Source: Candidatus Omnitrophota bacterium
GTDB taxonomy: Bacteria > Omnitrophota > 4484-213
Direction of reading: 5' to 3'
Assembly: GCA_003645805.1 (NCBI GenBank)
Contig: QNCL01000010.1
Location: 1-21,802, forward strand
DNA: 21,802 nt
The position numbers were made by a program, and so were the translations under genes. The notes beneath the pieces are model-generated. The model saw only the letters and a program-made list of their open reading frames with translations, was not told where the DNA came from and searched no databases. Positions 20,935 to 21,802 of this stretch are shown here, in pieces (position 1 is the stretch's first letter; each line of letters opens with the position of its first letter).

Positions 20935-21802
20935 GCAAAATCCATTTTAGATTTAACCTAAAAGAGATAAAACAATGGTGGAGAAACAGGGTAGAAGAGA
21001 AGATAAGAAAAAGAAAACCTCTCCTGATTATCGAAATATCTGATTCTGTCTTAAAAGCAGTTATCATAGGAAGGAGCAAAGAGAAAAAAAGGATAGCGGG
21101 AGTTTATGTAAGAAATCTAAAGGAAGAAACCTTTTCGGAAAGCATAAAAGACATCCTTAAAAAGGTCAAACTTGAACCTCGTGTATTCCTCGCTATTCCC
21201 CGCTCTCAGATAGGAGTAAAGTTTCTTACCCTTCCTTTTACTGAACACTCCGAGATAGAGGCGATGATATACCAAAGCAACCCCTCCCTCTATTCCCCCG
21301 AGGAGATAGTAGTAGGATATAGGATTATAGAGGTAATAAAAGAAGAACATATCAAACTGATGGTGGTGATGGTGCATAAAGAGGTCATCCATAAAAATCT
21401 TGAGATGCTCAAGGAAGTTAACATCATCCCTGAATGTGTAGCTTTGAGCATAGAGGGCATTCTTCTACTTCTGAGTAATAATAAAAACATCAAAAGGATA
21501 TTTAAAACCCCTGTATGTGTGATTAACATAGACCATTCCTCCACAGAGATGGAGGTGATTCTGGGCAATAATATTCTCTTTTCGCGAAATATTCCTTTAG
21601 GGTTCAGCAGTAAAGAGATATATGGAGATGACCTCTTGAATGAAATAAGCCAGTTTCTGCTTTCCTTTCAGAAGGCAGGAGAGAAAGAAATATCCCGCAT
21701 TGTCCTTTTGGGGAGCCGAGAAAACCTGCAAAAACTCAAGAAAGGGTTAAAGCGAAGGCTTCTCTCTTCTGTGCACATCCTTCAGCCTCTCAGAGGGCTT
21801 CC
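20931..21802 (+). CDS. PilM/GspL-like actin-fold protein, partial at the window edge
   Basis: About 290 residues can be read from ATG 20931-20933; the frame runs off the right edge. After a basic N-terminus (RVEEKIRKRKPLL), an actin-like ATPase fold begins with IIEISDSVLKAVIIG. AIPRSQIGVKFLTLPF, PVCVINIDHSSTEMEVIL (phosphate-2-like) and SRNIPLGFSS follow, then EISQFLLSFQKAGEKEI and IVLLGSRENL. This is the PilM / GspL cytoplasmic-domain pattern; PilM sits on the inner membrane and recruits PilN/PilO. Overlap with the secretin stop shows coupling. pilN, pilO and the motor ATPase would be expected just beyond the window. Confidence 0.87.
   Translation, partial: MSKIHFRFNLKEIKQWWRNRVEEKIRKRKPLLIIEISDSVLKAVIIGRSKEKKRIAGVYVRNLKEETFSESIKDILKKVKLEPRVFLAIPRSQIGVKFLTLPFTEHSEIEAMIYQSNPSLYSPEEIVVGYRIIEVIKEEHIKLMVVMVHKEVIHKNLEMLKEVNIIPECVALSIEGILLLLSNNKNIKRIFKTPVCVINIDHSSTEMEVILGNNILFSRNIPLGFSSKEIYGDDLLNEISQFLLSFQKAGEKEISRIVLLGSRENLQKLKKGLKRRLLSSVHILQPLRGL

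Noticed and set aside
21117..21392. Minus-strand frame with a histidine run (MHHHHHQ)
   Set aside because: The histidines are the complement of the ATGGTGGTGATGGTGCAT part of the PilM gene. No other sign of coding.

Overview
The window looks like a chromosomal segment of an uncultivated, anaerobic, diderm bacterium of moderately low GC. Anaerobic life is suggested by a ferrous-iron transporter, ferredoxin-containing MinD-type ATPases, NifX-like cofactor proteins and radical-SAM chemistry. A diderm envelope is suggested by a secretin, a GspA/ExeA ATPase and a SPOR protein. Gene style and order recall Omnitrophota-like or similar candidate phyla, but that is only an impression. No gene-free stretch exceeds 300 bases. 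All genes from 1 to 17645 lie on the minus strand and all genes from 17863 onward on the plus strand, so 17646-17862 is a divergent promoter region.

Layout, left to right. (1) 1-1616: an ArsB/NhaD-type permease cut by the window edge, coupled to an unusual PTS EIIA-CBS-CBS protein. (2) 1647-3586: feoB and feoA, with a promoter and a possible metal-regulator operator. (3) 3843-10446: a one-directional run of eleven genes headed by a Fur-family regulator: DUF5320-like protein, two NifX/NafY-like proteins, a glycine-rich zinc-ribbon protein, two MinD-type ATPases with inserted 2x[4Fe-4S] domains, a CoA-disulfide-reductase-like flavoprotein, an FmdB zinc ribbon, a J-domain protein and a methyltransferase. 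It resembles the 'orange protein' (ORP) gene sets of sulfate reducers and probably handles metal clusters. (4) 10578-11818: a GT4 glycosyltransferase next to a decayed GT2 fragment. (5) 12008-17645: purE (class II, animal-like), xseA, an unknown gene, miaA, a TPR-SPOR lipoprotein-like secreted protein and miaB. (6) 17863 to the end: exeA-like ATPase, GspB/PilP-like protein, secretin and PilM, the start of a type IV pilus / type II secretion locus.

The most unusual signal is not a gene. A perfect 21-bp palindrome (arms TTTCCACCCC and GGGGTGGAAA around a T) occurs three times, always between genes, with sharp conserved edges. Each copy has a perfect 10-12 bp tandem duplication touching it or within 13 bp. 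Three good sigma70-type promoters (fur, miaB, exeA) have their -35 boxes 31, 33 and 35 bp from a palindrome centre. Other points of interest are the re-assigned fur start with a Fur-box-like site at its promoter, a 13-bp tandem repeat covering the start of one MinD-type gene, a MiaB without its TRAM domain, and a stand-alone class II PurE.
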